Shown piece after piece: positions 23,042-35,071 of a DNA stretch of 64,000 bases; position 1 is the stretch's first letter; the number at the start of each line of letters is the position of its first letter. Source of the DNA: Paragyromitra xinjiangensis (taxonomy: Eukaryota > Ascomycota > Pezizomycetes > Pezizales > Discinaceae); contig JBCAMK010000016.1 in the NCBI GenBank assembly GCA_038503065.1, forward strand, positions 248,001-312,000, given 5' to 3'. A program made the translations under genes and the position numbers. The notes beneath the pieces were generated by a model that worked only from the letters and a program-made list of their open reading frames with translations, had not been told where the DNA came from and did no database searches.

Positions 23042-26000
23042 AACAGGAAAAAAATTCCAGAAGACGTAAGTGCTAGTTTACCTTGAGACAATCAGCATCC
23101 ATCGTGTCCTTCGTCAGCTCATGAACAGGAAAATTAAGAATACAATCGATAAAAGATAAGCATAGAGGGGAAAGAAGGGAAGAAAAAAACAGGTGGTTGA
23201 CCAAGACAATACTGAAGTAATACGCCAGGTAGAAACTAGTCATCAAGTAGATCGACGCCACAACAAAACAGACACGAGGCGATAACCCAAAGGATTACAG
23301 GAATGGGGCACAGTAAGTAAACAAGAGGCTTATCCCTTACCTATTAAATGATCTTCTTTCTTACCCCAATCGATTCTACAGCCCTACCAGGTATGTGTAA
23401 CAGGGAGCTGCGTTGCACGTAACACAAGGCGACGTTGCGTAACCCGAATAGTTGAAACAACAAAGTTCTGTGCCTGGAACCCAAAATTAATTCTTCTGAA
23501 AGGAAATTTAGCCAAAGCCCCGTTCTCGCTTGGCAGTATCAAGCGTGTGGTCGATTATTGTTGGAAGGATATAGTGAGTTAATTTTAGGTCGTGTTTAGG
23601 CCTTCAGCCAATGATCTCCAGGCCAAATGAACGAAAAAACAAAGTAAAGAGCCAAGAAAAAGAGATTCCGGCACCAGTTTTCAAGGGGTGAGCGGCCGTA
23701 AGAAAAGGACAAGTTTCCCAATGATATCTGACCCAGCTGCTTGCACAGACTAGACCCTCGGAATAGCCAAAATGTTTAAGCTTAGATTCTGCCAACAAAA
23801 GTGCTGTTCCCGGCTTTTCCCGGATTCTATTATGGCTCCAGGTGTCCCCGTGGCGCGTATTGGCACTAGTTCGATTGGTCGGAGGTCAAATTGAACAGCA
23901 ACCTAGCCTCCTGGGCTCCAGGGTATTGACAGTCCTGAAAGGCAGGGATTAAGACGAATTTCAGCTGATCTCAGGAACAAGCTTTCTTTTCCTTCGAAAA
24001 ATTGCCGTGTATCGTTTCCGTAGAAGATTTTCTAGAAAGACAGTAAGAGTGAAGAGTCAGCTCCACAAATGATTTAAACAACATTAACACCTCCATGACA
24101 AGAATCTGGGACAAGGCGAAACGGTAAGTGCAAAACCAGGAGAAGAATCCAGGTGAAAGAGCATTGTATAAGCATAGGGTTGATGCACATAGATGAAATG
24201 GAATGCAGTGGCTTCTCAGATGACCAAAGGAGGCTTATAAGGCAAAACAAGAAAATAAATTACTTCAAAAAAAATAATAAGCGCTAATAAAATAAGGATG
24301 AGGAAAACGTTAATCCAAAGAAACTGGGGCAGAGGGGAAGAGGTGTTCATAATGATAAGAGATTGATGCGATCGTGACGCGAGACAAGGAGGAACATGCA
24401 ATAGCACGGTAAGGCGCAATGAACGGACGGAGCAGGCGTCTGCATGTGGATGGGTGGATAGTTTCCCTCACCCAACCTGATCGGAGCTGAAAGCTGAATA
24501 AACACACTGAGGAACGAACCCACCTTTACTAACGTTGAAGCTCCAAAGGATGAAAAGAGAAAGAAAAAAAAGCAATAACGGCTGTAAGGCGTGTGCCAAT
24601 TCCTTTCGTTTATTTGTTTATGTAACTCTAGTGCGTAATCGTTGGGAGGAGAGACCTCTTCGATGATGAATCCTGCTATCGTGAGATGATGTAGAGAGAC
24701 GGGAAGTGGTGCATCCTCTGCGCGGAACTCGAGATGCAACGAAACCGGATAAAATTATCGCTACAACTGTGAATATTCAAGACAGACAAGGCGACAAGCG
24801 TCAAAGAAGGGAACACGCGTAAAGCCACCCGGGGAAGAGCTGGACGGTTGTAAGAACAGCCGTTAGCACTAGATCACTGAGAAAATGCACACAGGTTTCG
24901 ATCGGTAGGTAACTTCAAACTCGGTGGGGAAAAACAGTCAATCGGTATCGTGAAGAGATGATCAATGTCGAGCGGTTAACGACCGTAAACTGCGCGCAGC
25001 AGAAGAAGGAATAGCGGAGACTCGATACAGCGAGCGTGAAGACTCGCGCTCAATTCAGTTCAGTTTGGTAGAGTCGAGCGAGTCGTGAGTGTGGCTTCTC
25101 CGGTCTGCTCGTAACAATCATCAGCCTTCCCTTTCCTCAGCCTTGCTCGAGGTCATCCAGCCAGCCACCGCCATGTAGCCTCGCTCACTGCTTGGTCCTA
25201 TTTCCGACCGGCGTGATGGCTGTGCCTGCCTGTTTCTCTGGTGGGGCTGACCTGGCCGCCCGTCCGCGACCACCAGACACACACATACATATCCACTCAC
25301 CCAGGACAAAGAATTTTTTCTTGGGGTGGGGAGGGGTTGCACCAACCTCTCGTTACTGTTGCGTTGCTGCAACCAAGTCAGGTCAGGCTGGGGATAAAAA
25401 CAAAGTGAGGCTGGAACTCGCGCGAATCGAGGAATTGGGGTCTATTTTATTTCTCGTGGATAAAGGGTCGATGAGATGGCAATTGTGGATGGGCGAATTC
25501 AGAAGGGCGGGGGGGGAATAAAATGTTGGAGACTCTGCTGGGCTGCTTGGATGATGCTATGCTGCTGCTGTTGCTTTGCTGCTCACTGCTGCTCTCGGTC
25601 ACGGTGTTGTCTCACTCGCACACGCACCCATTCGCACACTCACTCTGTCTTTCGTTCAATCGCGATCTTCTGTTTGTGAACTCTCTGCTGTCGCGCCTCA
25701 AGTATTTCATTCAGTCGTAAAACCCTCGCCCCTGTCGATTCCGCCGAGTTGTTCGCGCAATGCTAGCAACGAATCTTGGTGGTGACGGTTCTAGCGAAAT
25801 TCGCAACTGCGAAATCAGGAACACAGACCTGCCGGTGTGTAGAAAGAGGCGGTGGTGGTTGAGCTGGTGAGGCGATGGAGGCTGCAAGAATGAAGGAAGG
25901 AAACGGAGACAGGGTGCGAGGGTGGCGAAGTCACTCGCCCAAATGCGAGAAAAAGCAAGGAAGTCAGCAGGCGGGTTAGCTAAGCATGGTAGCTAGCGCT

Positions 26001-26100
26001 CACCCAATCGAGCGCCTGAACACTTGATACGGCTAGCCCCACTGTCGGCGCCCAGGAAACTTTGCGGGAATTTGACGAGCTTGGGAGCCGGCGTCCGTTC
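23042..26100. promoter_or_regulatory. long upstream region of the zinc-finger gene
   Basis: About 3 kb upstream of the zinc-finger start has no supported gene. Read in that gene's direction it is pyrimidine-rich with repeated C/T tracts (23.1-24.6 kb), and it holds GCT/CAG-rich segments at 25540-25600. Such long C/T-rich leaders are common in front of fungal regulatory genes. Several short upstream ATGs are present, so translational control by uORFs is possible. This is an inference from composition and position. Confidence 0.35.
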
Positions 26101-29100
26101 CGATGACGGATTTCACACCGCTGCCCCCGAACAGGCAATTTGCGTCATGGGTGGCTCGGATGGTTTTTCCATCCTCGGACTACTTGATCCTAATCCGTGA
26201 TACTAGTTACGCACCAATCCGTTCTCGTCCGTCCTTTTCTGTCACCAGCCTTCTCTTCCTTTCTGTGCTTTTGGGCGCCTCAGAAAATCTGGTGGTGTGC
26301 CCCAACATCTTTTGCCTTGTGGTGGCTTGGTCCAGACCCAGAACGACAACTCCTCTGACGTCGAATACTTTCTTTTTCTTCCCGCGTCTCGGGTATGGTA
26401 GCAACACAGCCTCTATTCCTCGTGACTTCAACCAACCGAGAAGCCGTTGTGTGCCTCGCTTCCGAGGGAACCTCCAGTGGCAGAAAGGAAATTCACCAAT
26501 CTATCGCGTTCCCACGTCTCCCACGCTGTTCACACACTTCGGCCGTGCTCGCTTAGGTCGCACAGTACCGGCAAACTTTGCCCATGGATTGGAACTCTGA
26601 AGTGCAGGACAGCTACTTTTTCCGATCTTCACAGATACCAGGACAATATCTATCTAGCGTGGTGAACAAACATCAATCTGCATTGAGCACAGATCTACCT
26701 GCTTCTATATATGCGACCCCTTTATAAATTCACAGCTCCCAGGCTCGGCTCGGGCCGGAGATCACAAGAAAAAAATGCAATCAGTAACGATGAGCAAACT
26801 AAGGCTATTCTTTCCATATACCCAGAGCAGCTTCAGTGTTTCACAGTCGAAGAATTCATCCTCTCGCTTGGTGTTTTTCCGGTGAGCAAATGAGCCTCAC
26901 AAAACAGATCTGACGAAACGTCGTGTCGTTGACTTCGCCATGCTGATCATTCGCGCTTACGCAGAGATGTTCAAGCTCTAGCGTAAATTAATCTTGGTTC
27001 AGACAGATGACAGGTTTCGGGTGGAGATGATCGTGAGATCAAGCTCTTGGTTGTCTAACGAGAACTTTAATTTGACGTCCTGCTGCCAAGTCTGCTAGCT
27101 CACCTAACCCCGTGGCCTCACGATCGTGAAGTCACTAGTAAGTGGCGCAGTCAGTTTTACTGGGGCCCAGGCCTTGCTTTAATTTTTCTGATTCAGTTCA
27201 TCGTTAGTGGGAGGGAGAGATTACTTTTCAGCCAACTGTTATCGTGCGATCCTGCAGATTGTAAAACCATTATTACGGAGGATAAAAATATCTATGTAAC
27301 TGATGAGATGATTGTTACAATTATAAGACCCCGTATTATTGTCACGGGAAATCTCCAGCCTATTTTCCAATCCAGAAACCAACACCTCAGGGGAAAAGGT
27401 TACATCAGAAACAACAGAAAATTAAAGGTGCACACCACTTCATCTTCACTGGATAAACAACACCATCTCGGGGGAATACTTATAACTACGAAAAACATCA
27501 AAGCCACATTTAAGCAGCTATATTACACTTGAAACGGGCTGAACAACGACAATCCGAACTACTAACCTAGTCGGTCGACCGATCGAATCATGACGCATAC
27601 CATAATCAATCATCACTCCTACTATTCCCATCATGCGCTACTTACTCTTGGATAATGATCACCTCTTAATCTTGGTAGGTGTATAGCCGGAACTATGGGC
27701 TGAGATCGGATGCCCACTGGGAATGACGTAGTCTAGGGGGCATGTTTCAAGATACAAGCGCGCAAGAACGAGACCCATCTCGAACATGGCGTCACAAAAT
27801 TATCCCTATGTTTGAGAGAGGGGGATGGCGTTTTGGCCCACTATCTCCTTCTCCTGAAATGGCTTATAGATTACTATTCTGTCTAGTAAGAGCCTTTAAC
27901 CCCTACTAAAATCCAACGACATCTTGTCTCCATACTGTTTCTAGATCCCACCATACAATAAATATCGGCACAATACCTAAAGCCACACTCCGCAAGGAAT
28001 TTTGTCGAGGCCCAATCGAATACGGTAATATATTGTTTTATATTCTTGAACTGAGAACAAGAGTTTCTACGCATAATAAACGAGGGCAACTATCATTAAG
28101 TGTAAAGCGCTAATATGTAGGCCGGGTCATTATTCATGACCCAACTTTGAACTGGGAAAGCTGACCTAAAACCCTAGAGACACACAAAAAATACTGGATA
28201 CTAATCAGCCGGGGCTATCCGTGGCAGCCTTGCCATCAACGCATGCAACATGTTCTCCTACAGGTGGGTTGCCGTGGTTGCGAGAGACTAATAGCAGGGC
28301 TATCACATTTATGACCACTTCAAGGATATCGGTTACTCCGAAGTCCTCCTAAAGAATGCTAAGGGGTTTGACGCTGGTGGCCTGAAGATTTGGCTATAGA
28401 GGATAGGTTCCGAGCCACGTCGACTAAGATGAGTACCTTATATTCGGGCAAAACCCGGAAAGGACCCACAGCCAAGCCTAATCTCGTCTCCTCCTATAGG
28501 AGTACCATAGCCTAGGTGATTGGATATACCTAATGAACTGCCTTTATTCTTAACCTATAGGCACAGGATATCACTCGACACCCAAGGCATAACTGCCAAC
28601 GACAACCAAAAGAGACAATTAATAGGCTGGCCGATCTAAAAGATACCCAACCCACACCTGGGTAGTTCTCAGGTCCATATTCCTGGTTAGACAAGACATG
28701 CAGGTTCAGTATCCTGAGGCGGCCAGGTGGCTTTGCCTCAGTGATCAGCCAAAGGCAATGTCATCATGTGATAACCTAATTGGGGGAAGATTGGACTCTG
28801 CATGTCTCACCAACCGAGAATTTGAGTTTTTTCAATCCCGCTTCCTAGGCCCGCTTGCCGTTTGCCGTTTGTCGCGCTGCTGCATGTAGTGGTGAGATTT
28901 CTCCACTAATCTCACCCTCTGCTGTGTCCTTAGTATTACAACTTAGGAGGCTTACTAGAGGATACTACGTACCCTTGTGGTTCTAGGGTAACAGCCATCC
29001 GACGTTATTAAATAGTTCCAAGGCGAATTATTCCCCGCATAAGCGTACTACTCTCTTATGTAGTCCCAGCTCGACATCCCCTCTCAGGCCCGCATGGTGC

Positions 29101-31042
29101 GCAGAGTGCGTAAAACATACGTATGCATTCCAAGCTGCAGGGATTACTTATCACACGTAGATCAAGTGTTTTTCAGGAGGGGTACGCTGGCAAAATTTAT
29201 ACCTAGAGTTCCACCAAGCAGGAAGATTATAGCCTGTGTTTTTCTTCTCGTTGTCAAAACTCAGGGTAAGGGTTGGAATTCGCCGGGGAACTTACCGTTA
29301 TCATTTCCCACGACCAGCACATGAACTTCCTTCACTTTCCAACCTACATCCTCCAACAAAATCGCCAAATACCACGATCATCGATGCACATTTTGACCCA
29401 TATGCTGTTTCCCGCATGGTTTTTCCATAACCGTCTACCCTAACATCGTGAGTTGTCGCTTTCACTTTTCGTCACGAATAGAATGCTGAGCTCGATACGG
29501 CCGATCCAGGAGTTCTCATGAAGTCAACATCAACTACTCACGCAGCCGCAGCCAAAATACTTCGGAATGGGACCCAATTCGGCCATATGAGCACTAGATA
29601 ATAGTTAGTGTTAGAGAGTCCAAGATCATCCAAGAGATTACCCGACTCATCACCCGATGTTGCAAGTTCCGGATAGTACGGCATTTGCCTTCGGGGCTTG
29701 GATCACGAACTTGAATATGCTCCCGTCGTGGTCTTTCCAAGAACCGAAACTAAAAACGTTCCTCAAGGAGCTGAACGAGAGTGCCCAAAAAAACCTTTAA
29801 GTTAAAGAATGGTCCAGCCTTCTTAGGCCCGAATCCATCACCGACACAACCTTTAATCTAGCGAACACGAGAAGTTGCTTTTTCCGCAAGATCGTCAGGG
29901 GATACGGCAAGCCTTTCCCGAGCCCACAGCCCCGGGAAGTAATACGGCAGAAGGAAAGAAGCGGATATGCGGGACTAACCTAAAAGGTCCGTCGGAGAAA
30001 CCCGCGACTGGTTGTGTTTGGAACTTTCGGGTCCGGTAGTGGGATTCGGGGTGTTTTCTCTAGGTCTTGGCTATATGGTGGGGTCGACCCGTCTAAAGTG
30101 CGATGGCCAGAATATATTGAGGAGAGTTGTCGGGATTGGTGGCCGTGGTCGTTCCCTGGTGGTTTTGGTTTTGGTGTGGGTGGTTTGGATAGAGAGATGA
30201 GGAATCTGGGCGCGGTGCTCGACGTATGGGGCTACCACAAACGAGATGAGGTTTATGGATATAAACGATCAAGGAGGCCGGGCCGGATAATTGTGTCGGA
30301 CGCTCTAATCTCTCAAGCGCGGTACAGCCACGTCCCGAAAGTCTTTGCACCCTCCCTCAATACCAAGCTCGGCCGCTGACGAATTGGGCTGTGGTTTCTG
30401 CAAAACACTGCATAAAGTGGTAAAATCTTATTTAGTACGTCATTGTTTGTGCAGGCCTCTTTTGCTTGTTGTTTTCTAGCTAGTTTTCTAGTTATTTAGT
30501 TGCAGTAACTATTATTGTTGATTATTTCATTAGGTACATTAATAAGCATTGTTGGTTGCTGGTGTGTAAAGACTTTAGGGCACGGCTGTACAAGAATTCT
30601 ATTACCAAGTCTTTACCTTAGAGGGTGTGGAATTACATAGACTTTTAGAAACGGAATCCCAGGGGGCTAGATCCCCATTTATGCGGGTGATTGGTGACTT
30701 TCAATGAAATTTATAGTCTCGTGCCCACGTTGCAGTCGCCCAGATTTTTTCAATATTTGGTGTTTGAGATCTGGATTCTCCCTACACTGAAATTTACTAG
30801 TTCTACGTTCTGGGAAAAATCGCGTCAACCACCCAAAATAAATAGCGATTTTCCCAAAAGGTCTGGAATCGAGACTATGAAATTTACTAGTTCTAAATTT
30901 ACAGATATCCTGCTTTTAGTAGCTTTACGAGGATAGGGTCGTAGTATATGAATTGAACTGGTTGATATTTATATTCCAGAGGTAGCACAATAATTGTTGC
31001 ATGTACATATTATTGAAACAATAAGCAGTACACGACGTTAAA
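26101..31042. other. gene desert, no gene supported
   Basis: Nearly 5 kb with no gene I can support. A forward frame of 165 codons at 26103-26600 has no motif and looks like chance. Near 28200-28390 one forward frame reads as protein-like but carries three in-frame stops, so it may be a relic. A direct repeat (TGAAATTTACTAGTTCTA) occurs at about 30787 and 30879, just upstream of the next gene. Confidence 0.5.
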
Positions 31043-32091
31043 ATGATATTCTATCCTACCTGTATCCAATTCCCTAGAATGAATCCAATCCGAAAACCCC
31101 CAGCTCCACTCTCCAAAGAACACCCCCGTACCCCATACTTCACTAACAATACAAATCCCAGTACCGCTATTCTAAAACATCGCCGAGCGCTCCGCCGTGA
31201 CCCCACCACCGACCCCACCACCACTCCCCCCGCCACATTGGATGAAACCCCGCCATCCAAAATGCCCATTACCTTTCCCGTCCTCCCCCTCCCTGTTGCA
31301 GGATCCGACCACGCACGCTGGTACGTCCCCCGCATCAACCTCCTCACCACCCCCTACCATATCAACAACCAATGGCGCTTCTGGATGGCCTACCACGAAT
31401 CCGAACGTCCCTGGGAAGCCGATCTTCCCCCCGAGCTGCGTTGGCGTAAGAATCAGCTCGTGGTTGGGATCCTAGACATGTTAGGGAAACTAAAGTATGC
31501 TACCTCCTCCTCCCTTTAGATACGGTGTTGATAGTTTTAGGACCCCGCCACTGGCGCAGTGTCATTTGTATGAGCTTGGGGTGTTGCAACGTGGATGGGA
31601 CAGTGTGATGGATGCCATTTACGAGTTTTTTTCTACGGTAAGTGGAGATGGTACTGGAGTTCTTTAGCTAATGAGGGTAGGGTAATACGGAATCAGCGTC
31701 TACGGAATCGGTGTCTACGGACGATCGACAGGTGGCACAGTATATTGCTGCGTATGCGGTTGCTGATGCTGTTGCTCTCGAAGAGCTGTATGATGATGAT
31801 TCTATTCATGGGTCTAGCTACGAGTGGGGGATGGATCCGAGGAGGCCGGATTTGGCGGTTTTGAAGGAGAGTGTAAAGAGGGGGGAGAGTGAGCAGATGG
31901 GGGAGATTGAGGAGTTGGGGCCAATTCTTACGGATATGAGGGATGGAGATATCCCGGCGTATAGGTGTGAGGTGGAGGGGTGTAAAGGGGGGTGGTGGTT
32001 TGAGTCGGCGTTGAAAAGGCATCAGGAGGAGGAGCCACATCGGATGGTGAGGGGGTGGGGGGTGGATGATGTGGATGATATGGAAGAGTAG
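31043..32091 (+). CDS. hypothetical protein ending in a C2H2 finger
   Basis: Three exons give 321 residues: 31043-31479, 31520-31637 and 31681-32091. The second intron (43 nt) has donor GTAAGT, branch GCTAAT and acceptor GGTAG. The first is assigned as 40 nt (donor GTTAGG, acceptor CTTTAG) because the frame must change near 31480-31520. A 25-nt alternative starting GTATGC gives the same downstream frame and is less likely. The frame after the first intron is clearly coding (SFRTPPLAQCHLYELGVLQ, RGWDSVMDAIYEFFST). The N-terminal region is Pro/Thr-rich with WYVPRINLLTTPYHINNQWR. The C-terminus has one classical finger, C-X4-C-X12-H-X5-H (YRCEVEGC to EEPH), in an acidic context. I do not recognise the family. 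Confidence 0.65.
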
Positions 32092-32834
32092 AGGGGGTCG
32101 ATTTTGATCGTGGCTGGGCCTCGATTATGTTTTGGGGCTCTTGTTATAAAATCATCTATATGCTCTGTTGGGAGCTAGCGGGTGGGGTGTTAAGCACATG
32201 GGTGCTGGGTTTGGCTGTGGATCAGCCCGCAGCTATACTAGTACTGTAGTTCTTCGAGTTAGAGAATCAAAATTTTATAACAAAAATGTCGTCTCTGTAG
32301 GTTGCTCTCTAGTAGGCTTTATGATTGAAGGTGTAGAATTACGGCGAGTGAGCGAGCTACAGAGATATCTCACGGCCACCCACCCAAACCAACTTCACTC
32401 TAACATGGCTGTTCTCTTCATGGATACTCCCATGCTGACTTCCTTCATAACACATATATAATTTTGCGTCTTCCTAGCTCTTTGCCATCCTGACTCCTTA
32501 CCATCCTATCCTCTAATACAACAGAAGAAGAAGAGTACCGCCAAGTATCACCCTCCATCACTCGATCTTGGCATCCTATAAACAACCACGACAATGATAA
32601 CCACAGTAGATTCTCCAATCTCAAACTAATCCAAAAACCACCACTTTCCCTCCAGATGATTTTCCCCAGGATAAACAAACAAACATCCCCAGGGTTAGGG
32701 TTATCCTGTTTCAACCCCCGTTTCAGGGTCTCCGTGTAACCTTCCAAACAACATCCACAGCTATATATCACGATCAAACACCACCCACCCGCCCATTCTC
32801 TCTATTCCCACCATCAGCAGGCTCTGGTGTAAAA
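32092..32834. other. intergenic, promoter of glycosyltransferase-like gene
   Basis: About 740 bp between two genes on the same strand. No further gene is seen; short frames on the minus strand have no motif. Confidence 0.5.
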
Positions 32835-34279
32835 ATGTCGTCCTCTTCTTTCTCAACGCCTTTAACCCCGCGGTTCCGCCCAACAGACACCGCTGAAGAA
32901 CCCCTAATACTCCCACGATACCAAGCAGAGCCTCACCACACCAAACCACACCGCTACCTTACCCGCAACCAGACCATCCTCCTCTGCACTCTCCTCTCCC
33001 TCAGCACTTTCCTCCTAATCCTCTACCCACCAGCCCACCTCCTCTCCCGTCCCGCACTAAAAATCCCCGTAATCAACATCGACACAATCCACCAAATCAA
33101 CGCAACCCTCGTCCAAACTAGCAACAGTACAAAATGGACCATCCCAATCCCCCCCGGAATCAACGCTCCCCTCCGTCCCCAAGTCTACCGCGACATCTGC
33201 CGCTCCGCACATGAAACCGCTGCCGAAGCCCACGGGCACGAACACGGTCACCACAGCTACTACTGGTTCGATAAACTCTTCATCGACCCATCCGACACCC
33301 CAACCACACCTCCCGAAGGTCAAGAATTCTGCGACGCAAGCCTAACCTACCTCCTCGAATCCACCAACGCCGGTTTCGGCGTCTCCCTAATGGGTCTATG
33401 GAGCGCCTACGGCCTCGCCAAAAAGGAAGGCCGCGCATTCTTCATCAACGACCGAGATTGGTACCCTCCCTTCCTCCTTTCCTCCCCATCTACCAAGTTA
33501 ACAAACCCAGGGCATGGGGCTCCTACATAACATACTTCATCCCCCCACCCACCAAATGCGCTTCCCCACCACCCCACTGGCTTCTCCCGTGCCCACATAG
33601 AGCTAAACACCTCGTCGTCGCGCCTGCAACCCACGCATACATCTTCGGCCACGCCTTCACCGACGAATTCGAAGACCCACGTAAAATGGGTGTGCTGCGC
33701 CAAATCGAAATATTCGATCTAGTCCGACAAGGCTATGAGGCTCTCTTCCGTCTCGGTGTGAGAAAAGACGATTTCGCAGCTGTTGAGGACCGTAAACATT
33801 CTACTCCGGACCCGGTGACGGCTGTTCATGTTCGGCGCGGGGATAAACATGCGGTTAGTTTTGAGTTTAAGAAGGGTTATGTTCCGCTTGCGGATTACGC
33901 TGCGGTAGCGAGGGAGCTGGCGAAGGGGGGTCATGGGAGGGGGAGTGTGGTGTATGCGTCTGATGATCCAGCGGTTTATGCTGCGGGTGAGTTCGCGGGA
34001 TTCGAACCAGCGCAGTATGGGGGAGTGCCGGAGAAGGGGTTTGTAGCGGAGGAGTTTTGGGGGATGGATATGGTGCAGAGGGAGGAAGTAGGGAGGGCTT
34101 ATATTAGGGATTTGAAGACGCTAGGGGAGCTAGCCGGGAGGAGGGGAAATGCAGTTTGTGATGGTGCTAGTGTCACGTGTAGGTTGGTGGCGGTGATTAT
34201 GGGCTGGGAGAGGGCGGTGGTGGGCGGGTGGTGGAGGAATGTGGATGGTGGGTTTGATTGGAGTGGGGTGGATTGGTAG
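32835..34279 (+). CDS. type II membrane GT23-like glycosyltransferase
   Basis: Exons 32835-33460 and 33511-34279 are joined over a 50-nt intron (donor GTACCC, branch TTAAC, acceptor ACCCAG). The phase fits and restores a continuous block (FINDRDW-AWGSYITYF), giving 464 residues. A short cytosolic tail precedes one membrane anchor at about residues 46-66 (NQTILLCTLLSLSTFLLILY), the plan of a Golgi type II enzyme. The lumenal part contains a His-rich strip, LMGLWSAYGLAKKEGRAFF, KMGVLRQ and HVRRGDKH at about 315-322. The last matches the donor-binding HxRRxDK motif of alpha-1,6-fucosyltransferases (GT23, FUT8/NodZ). Close relatives are a conserved but uncharacterised fungal family. A glycosyltransferase role in the Golgi is inferred; donor and acceptor are unknown. 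Confidence 0.78.
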
Positions 34280-35071
34280 GTTTGGGTTCGGCTTGGAGTA
34301 ATATAGAAGGTAGCATTTACTGGGCTGATAATTGAAATCATGATTGAGACTTATTCCTAGGCACTACTATCTGCGTCAAATTGAATCACGCCCAATCACT
34401 CGACCAGTTCAAAAGTCCCAACTAATAATTCATTCCTCATCTACCTCCCCAACCCCATCCAGTATAGTCTAGCTACCGACCAGTAAATAGCATCAAGAGA
34501 AAAGAGTAGACATCCCTGCTAAAGACCCCCCGAGAAAGAAGATACAAAACACGAAACTAGTAGAAAGAAGGAAAGAGAAAAGAGAAGTTAAGGTATACAA
34601 TAAGAAACGAAGCAAAAAGAAGTAAGGGTATAGGGAAAAAAACCTAATCATCCCATGAAGTCTCCTCCTGCTGGGTATAGCCAGCCAGATGGACTCATAA
34701 GATGGAAGGTAGGAATTGAATTGACAAAGAAAGCAAAAACTCAACTCCCCAAAAACACAAAAAGTAACCACAAAGGAACGAACATGGAAAAAAAGATGGG
34801 TAATTAGTTTACAACAGAAAATAAGCAAGAAAAGGAAAACGATTTGGTATCAATCAAGCAAAGTAATATCAAATCCCCATACCAAATAGAAACCCAAAGA
34901 ACCCCTTATACCCCCACCACCAACCTAAAGCATTTTCCACTTGCCACATATGAAAAGAGAAAAAAGGAAATGGAAGAGAAGAGAAGAGAAAAACAACCAG
35001 CAATTGCAAAAATCACATGCTCCTCCCAGGTAAATACTCATCCCAGTATATTCATCTACTAAGCCTGCTAC
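34280..35071. other. intergenic, convergent gene ends
   Basis: About 790 bp between the ends of two converging genes. The plus strand from 34500 to 35000 is A/G-rich, that is, C/T-rich downstream of the kinesin stop. No gene is seen. Confidence 0.5.

Noticed and set aside
26103..26600. Forward frame of 165 codons
   Set aside because: No domain or coherent pattern; it mixes hydrophobic runs and Arg/Pro/Ser-rich pieces as expected from chance in C/T-rich DNA.
30012..30379. Forward frames of 62 and 121 codons rich in Gly/Trp/Val
   Set aside because: Gly/Trp/Arg-rich translation from a GT-rich stretch, with no splice partners or motifs.
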